A stretch of 9,593 bases of DNA from Bifidobacterium breve (GCA_945882475.1 CAMCWJ010000090.1:1-9593); one strand, 5' to 3'. Shown: positions 1-6,878, counted from the first letter of the stretch. Numbers and translations are program-made. The notes: generated by a model from the letters alone, not told the origin.

Positions 1-536
1 CGCGGCGACACCTGGTAGAACTCGCGCGGCGAGACACCGGCCATCCCGGCGACGAACATCCACGGAATCGTGGTGGCGAGCCGGTTCACATCGGCCGCGG
101 CGTCGTTGTAGTACTGCCGAGCGAACGCGAGTTTGTCTTCGGTGTCAGCAAGGTTCTGCTGCAGATGGAGGAAGTTGGCCGACGAGTTCAGCTGCGGATA
201 GGTCTGGCCGAGCGCGAACACCTGCCCGACGGCGGTGTCGAACTGTCGCTCCGCCGAGGCGCGCTGATCGATCGACTTTCCGGCGGTCGCAGCGGTCAAC
301 GCGGCCTGTGCGTCGGCGACATGGCCCAGGACAGCCTTCTCGTGGGCAGCGAAATTTCCGACCGTGCTGACCAGTCCGGGAATCAGCGACGCGCGCCGGG
401 TGAGTTGCACGTCGATGCCGCCGAGCGCTTCATCCGCCCGCACATCGGCGGCGCGAAGTTTGTTGTAGCCCAGCACGAAACCGATCAGCACCGCCACCGC
501 GACGACCAACACGAGTATCAGCAGAAGCCTCACCAT
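1..536 (-). CDS. lemA: LemA family membrane protein (3' end cut by window)
   Basis: LemA proteins are small membrane-anchored helical-bundle proteins of uncertain function, often encoded beside DUF2207 or TPM/YgcG proteins. 178 codons are visible. Residues 3-23 form one hydrophobic anchor (LLLILVLVVAVAVLIGFVLG), so the rest is probably outside the membrane. Family landmarks follow in order: YNKL at 24-27, IDVQLTRR at 41-48 followed by SLIPGLV, HE at 65-66, TYPQLN at 112-117, NFLHLQQ at 121-127 and ARQYYND at 139-145. The ATG at 536 is chosen because an unusually strong GGAGGAGGAGG lies 6 bases upstream, inside the preceding gene's glycine codons. The start overlaps the DUF2207 stop by 7 bases, so translation is probably coupled. 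LemA proteins are typically about 185-200 residues, so few residues should be missing. Identification is from motifs and is firm; the biochemical role is unknown. Confidence 0.93.
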   Translation of the reverse strand, partial: MVRLLLILVLVVAVAVLIGFVLGYNKLRAADVRADEALGGIDVQLTRRASLIPGLVSTVGNFAAHEKAVLGHVADAQAALTAATAGKSIDQRASAERQFDTAVGQVFALGQTYPQLNSSANFLHLQQNLADTEDKLAFARQYYNDAAADVNRLATTIPWMFVAGMAGVSPREFYQVSP

Positions 537-2341
537 GAACCGCCTCCTCCTCCGCCTCCACCACCGCCGCCGCCACCACCGCCACCTCCGCCGCCACCAC
601 CGCTTGATGACGATGACTGCGAAGCGGTGTAAGCGCCGATGGATGACGACAGCGCCGACTCGAAGCTGTCGAAACTAGCACCCCCCGAGGATGACGAGGT
701 TGGGTCGCTGCCGGAGGTGCCGTGATACCAGCCGGGCTGCGACGGCACCTGACCCGTGGCGGCCTGGTATTTGGCAGCCCACAGGGCCGCCGCTCCGCCG
801 GCCACCGCGAACGGCACGTAGGCGGCGTACAGGTCCTTGCGGGCGGCGAAGTCGAAGCGCGACTCCGCGGAGTCGGTGGCCAACATCCGGTGGAAGCCGC
901 CGGCTTCGGACCACAGTTGCCGGCCGGCCGGGGTGCGGCGGATGCCGACGCCCGCACCCCAGGCGGGAAGCGACATCAGGAAGAACACCGCGAACGGCAA
1001 GCCCCACAGCGTGAATGGAAAGAACCAGCCGACAAAACCGCAGACCGCCAGGGCGAGGGCGGCGAGATTGGCGAACCGCAGCCACCACTCCCCGCGACGT
1101 TTGATCATCAACTTCTCGGTCAGCGCCCACTCGCCGACGGCTTCGGTCATCTTCGCCTTGGCGGTTGTCAGGCGCTTGCCGGCCGACACCGACCCGTTGG
1201 CCGCGAATTGCCCACCGGGAAGATCCACCCCGAGTGCCGATCCGACCGCGGCGCTGACCGGATCCACCGCGGCCCAACCGCCCGGGTCGCCGGTCGCGCG
1301 GACGGTCCACTTCTTCGTGCCGCCCTGATTAAGCGTCAGCAGTCCCCGGTCGGCAAGATAGAACAGGCTCGCGGTCAGCCCCTGTTCGGGAACCTTCTCG
1401 GTGCGGATGTACTCGCACTGCACCGGCCCGAGGCCCTTTGGTGGGGCGTATTGCAGGGGGAATCCCGGCGACGGTTCGACGGTGGTGCGCCACCACAGGA
1501 ACCCGCCGAGGCCCAGCGCGGCGACCAGGCCGGCCAGCCACGCCGCGACTGCCGGCGATCGGCCCAGCACCGGGTCCCAGCGCAACGCCCACGGGATCTC
1601 GGACCTTGGTGGCGTTGGCACCTCGACACCGGCTCGCAACGTGACCGGGGTGCGCGGCGGCAGGTTCGTGGCCGAGAGCGATACTGTCTCGCCGTCGATC
1701 GTCAGTCCGTCGCAACCACGCCCCACGTCCCCGCCGACCGAACACTGCGCCCCGGGCACCCGCCCGGGCAGGGTGACCGACACCTCTGCGCGTCCGATGG
1801 TGTTGTCCCACCCCGGAGCGATGACATTCCAGAAGAACACCGAGTCCGCCGCCGGGTCTCCGGTGCTCGAGGCGAAGTCCTTGCGCGCTCCGGTGCTGCC
1901 GGGGTCGAGGACACCGGGCACGGTGTAGCGGATCCGGAAGACATGGGTGCCCGGAATCAGATAGCGGTCCGGATCGCCGATCTTGGCCACCCGGAACCGC
2001 TCAGACTGCTGCCACAGCAGCTGGTAGGGCACCGCCTGCCCGTCGAGGGAGACCTCAAGGATTTCGGGGGTCTGCCGCAGGTGGGAATCGTTGGGATTGC
2101 CGATGTCCCAGAACCGGAAAATTCCGTGGCGCCCGCTTGGGAACTCGGCCGTGATGGTTTCGTCGGCCTGCAGGAGACCATCGCCGTCGACGCGGAATTC
2201 GGCCCGCAGCGTGGAGATCACGACCGGGTCGGAGGCCGGAGAACCCGAGGAGACACCGCCGAATACGACCGGCCAGAGCAGTCCGAGGGCAGTGAGCAGC
2301 ACCGGAATCAGCCACGCGAGCCTGCGGCCGAACGACCTCAT
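530..2341 (-). CDS. DUF2207 membrane protein with Ser/Gly-rich C-terminal tail
   Basis: This 603-residue protein fits the DUF2207 family, membrane proteins of unknown function. In order: an N-terminal signal or anchor at about 9-30; an extracytoplasmic beta-rich domain at about 38-245 with family-like segments (FPSGRHGIFRFWDI near 67-80, FRIRYTV near 135-141, WNVIAPGWD near 171-179); a transmembrane helix at about 263-285; a cytoplasmic part containing QYAPPKGLGPVQCEYI near 297-312 and FYLADRGLLTL near 327-337; two hydrophobic segments at about 423-465; another at about 507-523; then a Ser-rich stretch ending in 21 consecutive glycines (581-601) and Ser-Trp. The ATG start has GGGGAGG 5 bases upstream. 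It follows priA after 54 bases and overlaps lemA by 7. Pairing with LemA suggests a shared envelope role, which is inference. No catalytic motif was recognised. Confidence 0.88.
   Translation of the reverse strand: MRSFGRRLAWLIPVLLTALGLLWPVVFGGVSSGSPASDPVVISTLRAEFRVDGDGLLQADETITAEFPSGRHGIFRFWDIGNPNDSHLRQTPEILEVSLDGQAVPYQLLWQQSERFRVAKIGDPDRYLIPGTHVFRIRYTVPGVLDPGSTGARKDFASSTGDPAADSVFFWNVIAPGWDNTIGRAEVSVTLPGRVPGAQCSVGGDVGRGCDGLTIDGETVSLSATNLPPRTPVTLRAGVEVPTPPRSEIPWALRWDPVLGRSPAVAAWLAGLVAALGLGGFLWWRTTVEPSPGFPLQYAPPKGLGPVQCEYIRTEKVPEQGLTASLFYLADRGLLTLNQGGTKKWTVRATGDPGGWAAVDPVSAAVGSALGVDLPGGQFAANGSVSAGKRLTTAKAKMTEAVGEWALTEKLMIKRRGEWWLRFANLAALALAVCGFVGWFFPFTLWGLPFAVFFLMSLPAWGAGVGIRRTPAGRQLWSEAGGFHRMLATDSAESRFDFAARKDLYAAYVPFAVAGGAAALWAAKYQAATGQVPSQPGWYHGTSGSDPTSSSSGGASFDSFESALSSSIGAYTASQSSSSSGGGGGGGGGGGGGGGGGGGGGSW
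539..601 (-). repeat. Low-complexity run of 21 glycine codons
   Basis: On the minus strand, 601 to 539 reads as 21 consecutive GGN codons at the end of the DUF2207 gene. The third bases are mixed (GGT, GGC and five GGA; no GGG), so this is not a pure trinucleotide repeat. The mixture argues that glycine is maintained at the protein level. Three adjacent GGA codons (553-545) sit next to the lemA start. Confidence 0.95.
543..553 (-). promoter_or_regulatory. lemA ribosome-binding site embedded in the glycine tail
   Basis: The minus strand reads GGAGGAGGAGG at 553-543, followed by 6 bases (CGGTTC) and the lemA ATG at 536. The match to the anti-Shine-Dalgarno sequence is extended and can be used in several registers. 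It lies wholly within GGA/GGC glycine codons of the upstream gene, so one sequence serves two purposes. This site decides the lemA start. Confidence 0.85.
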
Positions 2342-2346
2342 CTGGG

Positions 2347-2353
2347 CCTCCCC
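2347..2353 (-). promoter_or_regulatory. Ribosome-binding site of the DUF2207 gene
   Basis: GGGGAGG on the minus strand at 2353-2347 is separated by 5 bases from the ATG at 2341, supporting that start. The 54-base gap to priA (2342-2395) also holds a TAGGCT hexamer (2376-2371) resembling a mycobacterial -10 box, but no convincing -35 accompanies it. Co-transcription with priA is equally possible. Confidence 0.75.
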
Positions 2354-2395
2354 GAAAGCGCCGGACCTCCAGCCTAGATGCTCACCGGGCGGTTC

Positions 2396-4399
2396 TCACC
2401 CGATGTGCAGCGGGTCGATCTGGACGCGGACCGCCTCATGGTCCTGGCGGGCGCTGTGCACGACGGTCGCCTGACGCAATGCGGCGGCCAGCGCGAGGCC
2501 TTCCTCACGGCGAACCCGCACCAGCATGCGGATCGGGGGTACGTCGGTGGCGACGCCCGGCGGCCGGCGCACCCCCGGCGGAAGCTCGACCGGACCCAGC
2601 AGTTCGGCGTCGGCCGGCAGGCCGGCCAGCTCGATCAGCGCTGTGACCGACGCGGCGGCGCCGTCCACCACCGCGATGTGCACGGCAGGTGGCAGCCGGA
2701 CCGCCGTGCGCGCGGCCAGTTCGGCCTCCGCGTGGCCCACCGGGTCCCACTTGATCAGGGCCTGCACGGTGGGGATCGACGACTCGGCGACGACAGCGAC
2801 CACCCCGCCGTCGGCGCGGGAGTGCACCAGCGCGGCGGCGGCCATCCAGCGGCGCAGGGTGTCCTCCGCCGCGCGCAGATCCTGGCGACCCAGCTGAGAC
2901 CAGCTGTCCAGCAGCAGCGCCGCGCCGTAGCCCTCCGGCGCATCCGGTTCGCCGCCGGGAGTGGCCACCACCAGAGCCGGCCCGGGGCCGATCGCGGGGC
3001 GCACGGCGTCTCCGGCAGAGGTGATCACCGGCGTGCCGGGGAATGCCCGGCCGAGTTCCTCGGCGGTGCGGCGGGCACCCACCACGACCGCACGGATGGC
3101 GTCCCCACCGCAGCGCCGGCAACGCAGCGCAGCGTCGACGCGGCCGCACCACCGGCAGGTCGCGCCCTCGGCGTCACGGTCGGACATGCCCAGCGGTCCC
3201 ATGCAGTGTCGGCATCGCGCGATGGTGCGGCACCGACCGCAGGCCACCGACGGCAGGTATCCCCGCCGGGGAACCTGAATCAGCACCGGCGTGCCCCGTT
3301 CCAACGCCGACCGGGCGGCCCGCAGCGCCATCGACGGCAGCCGCGCCGTCCGCGCGGCCGCATCGCGCTCCTCGGCGTAGCCCTCGTCGTCGATCGCCAC
3401 CACCCCCGGCGCCGCGGCCCGCACCACCGGACGAGCGGCCACCAGGTCGTGCGCCCACCCGCTCGACACCAGCGCCTGGGCCTCGGCGGTGCGCGAGTAG
3501 CCGCCGATCAGTGCTCCACACCGGAGTTGATGTGCGCGCAGCATCGCGACCTCCCGGGCGTGCGGGTAGGGAGCTCGCGGTTCGGCCAGGCTGTCGTCGC
3601 CGTCGTCCCACACCATCACCACGCCGAGGCGTTGCACCGGAGCGAACACTGCGCTGCGGGTGCCGATGACCATCCGGGCCTGCCCGCGCAGTACCGCGAG
3701 CCACCGCCGGTAGCGGGCCGATGGGCCCAGACCCGCGGCCAGCGCAACCACTGTGGACTCGTCGATCAGGGCCGTCGCGGCCGCCCAGAGTGCGTCGACA
3801 TCACGCTGGTCGGGCACCACGGCCAGCACTCCGTAGCCCCCGCTGACAGCCGCCGCCGCGGCCTCTGCCAGCCGGTCACACCACGACTGGCCGGGCAGCG
3901 CCTGCCACACCGCTCGGGCCGCGCGGCCACCGCGCAGAGCCTCCAAGAACTGGGCACCGCCGGTGTAGGCAGCCCATCCCGCCGGGTCGACCGGTTCGGG
4001 AACCGGTGCTGGTGCCGCCGTGGCCCGGTTCTTCTCCGCACCGGCGTGCCGGGGCGGCACCGCCAGCCGGAGCACGTCCGGCCGGGTGCCGGCGTAGCGG
4101 GCGGCGACCGCATCGACCAATCGGCGCACCTCCGGTGTCAACACCGGTTCGGCGGAGATGACCCGGTCGAGCCAACCCAGCTTGCCGACATGGTCGGTGT
4201 CGGAACGACGCTCGAGCACGAACGCGTCCACCAGCCGTCCGTGGAATCGCACCCGCACCCGCACCCCGGGCTGGGCATCGTCGGACTGCTCCGCGGCGAC
4301 CAGGTAGTCGAACTCCCGGTCCAGGTGCGGAACCGACAGCATGGGCAGCACCCGGGCAATGGGTTCGTGTTCGGCGGCGCGCCGGACGGATGTGGTCAA
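2396..4399 (-). CDS. priA: PriA-like primosomal protein N', helicase motifs degenerate
   Basis: PriA restarts stalled replication forks; most bacterial versions are superfamily 2 helicases. This 667-residue protein has the N-terminal DNA-binding region (DREFDYLV at 27-34) and a conserved GTRSAVFAP at 246-254. The DEEH position is WDDGDD (264-269), PRAPYPHAREVAMLRA follows near 274-289, and RRGYLPSVAC is at 378-387. All eight zinc-binding cysteines are present (387, 390, 396, 399, 415, 418, 427, 430). The Walker A position reads LPGQSW (168-173) with no GKT, and the usual QVAGRAGR motif VI is replaced near 521-531. Mycobacterial PriA is known to lack detectable helicase motifs, so this fits the lineage and is not a new decay. 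The start is TTG at 4399; GGGAG lies only 2 bases upstream. A GTG at residue 17 would remove conserved sequence. It follows the VWA gene by 17 bases. Confidence 0.92.
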   Translation of the reverse strand: MTTSVRRAAEHEPIARVLPMLSVPHLDREFDYLVAAEQSDDAQPGVRVRVRFHGRLVDAFVLERRSDTDHVGKLGWLDRVISAEPVLTPEVRRLVDAVAARYAGTRPDVLRLAVPPRHAGAEKNRATAAPAPVPEPVDPAGWAAYTGGAQFLEALRGGRAARAVWQALPGQSWCDRLAEAAAAAVSGGYGVLAVVPDQRDVDALWAAATALIDESTVVALAAGLGPSARYRRWLAVLRGQARMVIGTRSAVFAPVQRLGVVMVWDDGDDSLAEPRAPYPHAREVAMLRAHQLRCGALIGGYSRTAEAQALVSSGWAHDLVAARPVVRAAAPGVVAIDDEGYAEERDAAARTARLPSMALRAARSALERGTPVLIQVPRRGYLPSVACGRCRTIARCRHCMGPLGMSDRDAEGATCRWCGRVDAALRCRRCGGDAIRAVVVGARRTAEELGRAFPGTPVITSAGDAVRPAIGPGPALVVATPGGEPDAPEGYGAALLLDSWSQLGRQDLRAAEDTLRRWMAAAALVHSRADGGVVAVVAESSIPTVQALIKWDPVGHAEAELAARTAVRLPPAVHIAVVDGAAASVTALIELAGLPADAELLGPVELPPGVRRPPGVATDVPPIRMLVRVRREEGLALAAALRQATVVHSARQDHEAVRVQIDPLHIG

Positions 4400-4416
4400 G
4401 GCTCCCGTCCGGTCTG

Positions 4417-5070
4417 CTACCGCTTCGTGTTCTTGTTCGCCCTGCGGCGCTCGGAATCCTCGAAGACTATCGAGGCCGCCGGCGCCACACCCCGGGACCG
4501 CTTGCGCTCGCTGTAGCCCGCCACGGCCGCGAAAGCCCCGTCGACGCCCTCCTCAGAGGGATCCCAGGTCAGCGACTTGCCCGGAGCGAACCCAAGGGTG
4601 GTGCCGACCTCGACGGCGTCCATGTTGGCGCCGAGGAACACGAAGTCCCACGCATAGCCGGTCTCCTGTTGGGAGATCAGTGCGCGCACCGCATCGATGG
4701 TCCATTCCCGGCTGGCGTTCTCGAGGCCGTCGGTCATCACCAGGACGGTGACGTCTCCGGGCCGGTCATTCTCGGGCAGCGCCGCAAGGCCGGCGCCCAC
4801 CTCGGTGATGAACCGTCCGATCGAGTCCAGAAGTGCGGTCCTGCCACGCGGTTCGAGCACCAAGGGCCCCACGGTGCCGGTGTCCAGGTTCTGGTAGACG
4901 ACCTCGTACTCATGGTCGAACTGTGCCAGGGTGACCAGGGTGGTTCCGGGCCCGGTGTTCTCCTTGGCGATGTAGGCATCGAACCCGCCGCGGATGTCCC
5001 CGGCAATGGACTGCATCGACCCGGACCGGTCCAGCAGGGCCGCGATGAGTGTGATGTCGGTGTTGGTCAT
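4417..5070 (-). CDS. Cytosolic von Willebrand factor A (VWA) domain protein
   Basis: The 217-residue product is essentially one VWA domain. Its metal-ion-dependent adhesion site looks complete: DRSGS at 14-18 (Asp14, Ser16, Ser18), Thr78 in GRTALLD, and Asp114 in VMTDGLENAS. Such domains bind a divalent cation and usually mediate protein-protein contact. No signal peptide or membrane segment is seen, so it should be cytosolic. SREWTIDAVRALI (120-132) and WDFVFLGANMDAVEVG (141-156) are, from memory, typical of a widespread actinobacterial family of stand-alone VWA proteins with no assigned role. The C terminus is strongly basic (SERRRANKNTKR). ATG at 5070 is chosen because GGGGGAG lies 5 bases upstream; an in-frame GTG at 5103 would add 11 residues. 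It lies 17 bases before priA and 62 bases after the YhhN gene. Partner unknown. Confidence 0.9.
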   Translation of the reverse strand: MTNTDITLIAALLDRSGSMQSIAGDIRGGFDAYIAKENTGPGTTLVTLAQFDHEYEVVYQNLDTGTVGPLVLEPRGRTALLDSIGRFITEVGAGLAALPENDRPGDVTVLVMTDGLENASREWTIDAVRALISQQETGYAWDFVFLGANMDAVEVGTTLGFAPGKSLTWDPSEEGVDGAFAAVAGYSERKRSRGVAPAASIVFEDSERRRANKNTKR

Positions 5071-5075
5071 GGTCT

Positions 5076-5082
5076 CTCCCCC
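5076..5082 (-). promoter_or_regulatory. Ribosome-binding site of the VWA gene
   Basis: The minus strand reads GGGGGAG at 5082-5076, 5 bases before the ATG at 5070. It favours this ATG over the in-frame GTG at 5103, which has no comparable site. Confidence 0.8.
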
Positions 5083-5105
5083 GTGAGTTGGAATCTGTGT
5101 CACCG

Positions 5106-5136
5106 AGAGTAAGGACGCCCACCGACAGAAAGTCAG
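5106..5136 (-). promoter_or_regulatory. Possible promoter for VWA-priA
   Basis: In the 62-base gap before the VWA gene the minus strand has TACTCT (5111-5106), matching the actinobacterial -10 pattern TANNNT. CTGACT (5136-5131), a partial -35 match, lies 19 bases upstream and overlaps the stop codon of the YhhN gene. Transcription would begin near 5099, giving a leader of about 29 bases. A hexamer this loose occurs often by chance, so this is a weak call. Confidence 0.3.
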
Positions 5137-5843
5137 TCGCGCGTCCGGCCGAAGAAGAAGCCGGCGGTGATGAGCACCTGCGATGCCGCATAGACCCACC
5201 AGATAGGCAGTTCCAGCGCCGCCGAACCCAGCACGAACCGCCCGACACCGATCATTCCGTCGGACACCGCGAACAGCACCGCGCCCAGGGCCGTCCATGC
5301 GGTGGGCAGTCGGGCCAGCAGCGCTGCGCAGACCATCGCCCCCAACACCGTGACGTACACCGTCACCGGCACGGTCATACCGTCGGCGGCGAGCCGCGGC
5401 CAGAACCGGGCGAGCATGGCGGCGCAGGCGATCACCACCGCGGCGACCGCCGCCCTGCGGACCCAACCGGTAGCCCCTCGCAGCGGGACCAGCGCGCCCA
5501 GGTAACAGAGGTGGGCAACCAGGAACGCGCCGAGCCCGCAGACGAACGCGGGCGGCCACCACGGGATGGCCAGAAGGAAATCGCCCACGGCCGACAACAG
5601 CAGCGCCGGCACCAGCCAGCGCCGTTCCCGGACGATCGGATGCGACGACGCGGCGATTGCGAGCAGGATCGCCATCGAGGCCTTTGCCAGCGGCTGGACC
5701 CAGAACAACCCGGTCAGCGCGGCGCCCGCCGGCAGGCGCAGGGCCGAGAACGTTAGGAATATCCCGTAGCCCACCGCCGCGGCTGCTCCCGCCGCCCACC
5801 AGACCCGCACCCGAGGCGGCGCGGCTGCGTACCGTGGGCGCAT
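5133..5843 (-). CDS. YhhN family membrane protein, probable lysoplasmalogenase
   Basis: YhhN/TMEM86 proteins are eight-helix membrane enzymes; characterised members cleave the vinyl-ether bond of lysoplasmalogens, releasing an aldehyde and a glycerophospho-base. The 236-residue product has eight hydrophobic segments (about 15-36, 43-64, 76-95, 98-120, 129-147, 156-178, 182-204, 211-231). Family-like conserved positions include Lys54 in QPLAKASM, Gly87-Asp88 in SAVGDFLL, GAFLVAHLCYLGA at 105-117, Asp195 in LFAVSDGMIG, Phe203, and the YAASQVLI segment at 218-225. The ATG at 5843 shares the palindrome CATG with the divergent esterase start. It has no clear ribosome-binding site; a GTG at 5810 would shorten the protein by 11 residues and still keep all helices. 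It occupies the position of Rv1401 in M. tuberculosis. Substrate is inferred from family only, and plasmalogens are not typical mycobacterial lipids. Confidence 0.82.
   Translation of the reverse strand: MRPRYAAAPPRVRVWWAAGAAAAVGYGIFLTFSALRLPAGAALTGLFWVQPLAKASMAILLAIAASSHPIVRERRWLVPALLLSAVGDFLLAIPWWPPAFVCGLGAFLVAHLCYLGALVPLRGATGWVRRAAVAAVVIACAAMLARFWPRLAADGMTVPVTVYVTVLGAMVCAALLARLPTAWTALGAVLFAVSDGMIGVGRFVLGSAALELPIWWVYAASQVLITAGFFFGRTRD
5830..5835 (+). promoter_or_regulatory. -10 box consistent with a leaderless esterase transcript
   Basis: TACCGT at 5830-5835 fits TANNNT. Its last T is 7 bases before the A of the ATG at 5842, the spacing described for mycobacterial leaderless mRNAs that begin at the start codon. 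The esterase gene also lacks a good Shine-Dalgarno site, which agrees. No convincing -35 is seen. The box lies within codons 3-5 of the divergent YhhN gene. Confidence 0.5.
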
Positions 5844-6807
5844 GCCCGCAGCCGAAGACAAGCCACCCGTTGATGCCATCCTGCAGAAAGTACTGGAAGC
5901 CGTACCGTTTCGGCTAAGTGTTGGCGACGGCGTCGAAGCCGCCCGGCGCGGCTTGCGCGAATTGCCCCGTCGCCCTTTACATCCCGACCTGCGAGTGGAA
6001 GATCACCACATCGACGGGCCCGCCGGACCGATCCCGGTCCGCGTCTACTGGCCCGACGACCTTCACCCGGCCGCGCCACCCCCGGTCACGATGTTCTTCC
6101 ACGGTGGCGGCTTTGCCCTGGGCGATCTGGACACCCATGACGTCACCGCCCGCGAGCATGCCGTCGGCGCCGGATCGGTAGTGGTGTCGGTCGACTACCG
6201 ACTGGCTCCCGAGCATCCCTACCCGGCCGCGGTCGAGGACGCCTGGGCCGCCACCCGGTGGGTGGCCGCCAATGGCGGGGAGTTCGGTGCCGACCCCACC
6301 CGGATGGCCGTCGCCGGCGACTCGGCGGGCGGAAACCTGGCGGCCGTCGTGGCACAGTTGGCCCGCGACGAGATGCGGTCCGGGAGCGGTCCGGGGCTGG
6401 CGTTCCAGTTGCTCTGGTACCCCTCGACGATGTGGGACACCACCTTGCCCTCGTTCGCCGAGAACGCCGACGCCCCGGTGCTCGACAGCGCGGCGCTGGT
6501 GGCGTTCACCGCCTGGTACGCCGGTCACGTCGACCTGACCGGCCCACCCGCCGGTCTGGCGCCGGGCCGGGCTGCTGACCTCACCGGACTTGCGCCCGCC
6601 TACATTGCGATCGCGGGACATGATCCATTGCGCGACGACGGCGCCCGGTACGCGGAACTGCTGGCCGCAGCCGGGGTCGACGTCGAGCTGGACCATGCGA
6701 AAGCGCTGGTACACGGCTATCTGGGCTACGCCGGTGTGGTGCCGGCCGCCACTGAGGCCACCAACCGGGGATTGGCGGCGCTGCGGGCGGCGTTGCACCA
6801 TCGGTAA
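5842..6807 (+). CDS. lipI: LipI-like alpha/beta-hydrolase esterase (hormone-sensitive lipase family)
   Basis: The product is a serine esterase expected to hydrolyse short-chain acyl esters. It is 321 residues, normal for the hormone-sensitive lipase (HSL) family. The oxyanion-hole motif HGGG is at 87-90, followed by SVDYRLAPEHPYPAA (116-130). The nucleophile elbow GDSAGG is at 159-164 (Ser161), the acid in HDPLRDDG at 260-267 (Asp261), and the base in VHGY at 290-293 (His291), so the triad is complete. There is no signal peptide or membrane helix. From memory it resembles M. tuberculosis LipI (Rv1400c) more than LipH: it shares segments such as KVLEAVPFRLS and IDGPAGPIPVRVYWP. Its position divergent from the Rv1401-like gene supports this. 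The start is probably translated from a leaderless transcript. The next plus-strand gene begins 76 bases downstream. The physiological substrate cannot be read from the sequence. Confidence 0.93.
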   Translation: MPAAEDKPPVDAILQKVLEAVPFRLSVGDGVEAARRGLRELPRRPLHPDLRVEDHHIDGPAGPIPVRVYWPDDLHPAAPPPVTMFFHGGGFALGDLDTHDVTAREHAVGAGSVVVSVDYRLAPEHPYPAAVEDAWAATRWVAANGGEFGADPTRMAVAGDSAGGNLAAVVAQLARDEMRSGSGPGLAFQLLWYPSTMWDTTLPSFAENADAPVLDSAALVAFTAWYAGHVDLTGPPAGLAPGRAADLTGLAPAYIAIAGHDPLRDDGARYAELLAAAGVDVELDHAKALVHGYLGYAGVVPAATEATNRGLAALRAALHHR

Positions 6808-6836
6808 CGTTGCTGGCGTCCGCAGCGACAGGCACC

Positions 6837-6878
6837 ATGGACAGACTCGGCAGGCTCGGCACACATCTGGAGGACTAA
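6837..6878 (+). CDS. Possible 13-codon leader ORF before the hemophore-related gene
   Basis: An ATG at 6837 opens a 13-codon frame (MDRLGRLGTHLED) that ends at TAA, 5 bases before the ATG of the next gene. Its last codons contain that gene's GGAGG ribosome-binding site. The arrangement would allow translation of the short frame to influence the next start. It has only a weak site of its own (GACAGG) and a frame this short can arise by chance. It contains the repeated unit RLG, reflecting a CTCGGCA direct repeat at 6846 and 6855. Confidence 0.2.
   Translation: MDRLGRLGTHLED
6869..6873 (+). promoter_or_regulatory. Ribosome-binding site of the hemophore-related gene
   Basis: GGAGG at 6869-6873 stands 10 bases before the ATG at 6884. 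It selects this ATG over the longer in-frame reading that extends back into the esterase gene, and the signal peptide begins correctly from here. Confidence 0.75.

Noticed and set aside
165..632. Plus-strand frame with a long polyproline run
   Set aside because: The prolines are the antisense reading of the glycine tail codons, and the rest is antisense to lemA.
2371..2376. TAGGCT as a promoter for the DUF2207-lemA pair
   Set aside because: It matches the loose TANNNT pattern, but the expected -35 position reads GTGAGA, and the gap from priA is short enough for co-transcription.
722..4516. Two very long plus-strand open frames (722-2377 and 2378-4516) antisense to the DUF2207 gene and priA
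   Set aside because: They lie opposite well-supported genes in GC-rich sequence, where stop-free antisense frames are expected. Their predicted proteins are Arg/Gly/Pro/His-rich with no recognisable domain, and their starts lack ribosome-binding sites.
5071..5799. N-terminal extension of the VWA gene across the YhhN gene
   Set aside because: The extension is a frame-shifted shadow of the YhhN coding region with no homology. The ATG at 5070 has a strong ribosome-binding site.
6846..6861. CTCGGCA direct repeat as an operator
   Set aside because: Only two 7-base copies, 2 bases apart, with no dyad symmetry and no promoter recognised nearby; chance is a sufficient explanation.
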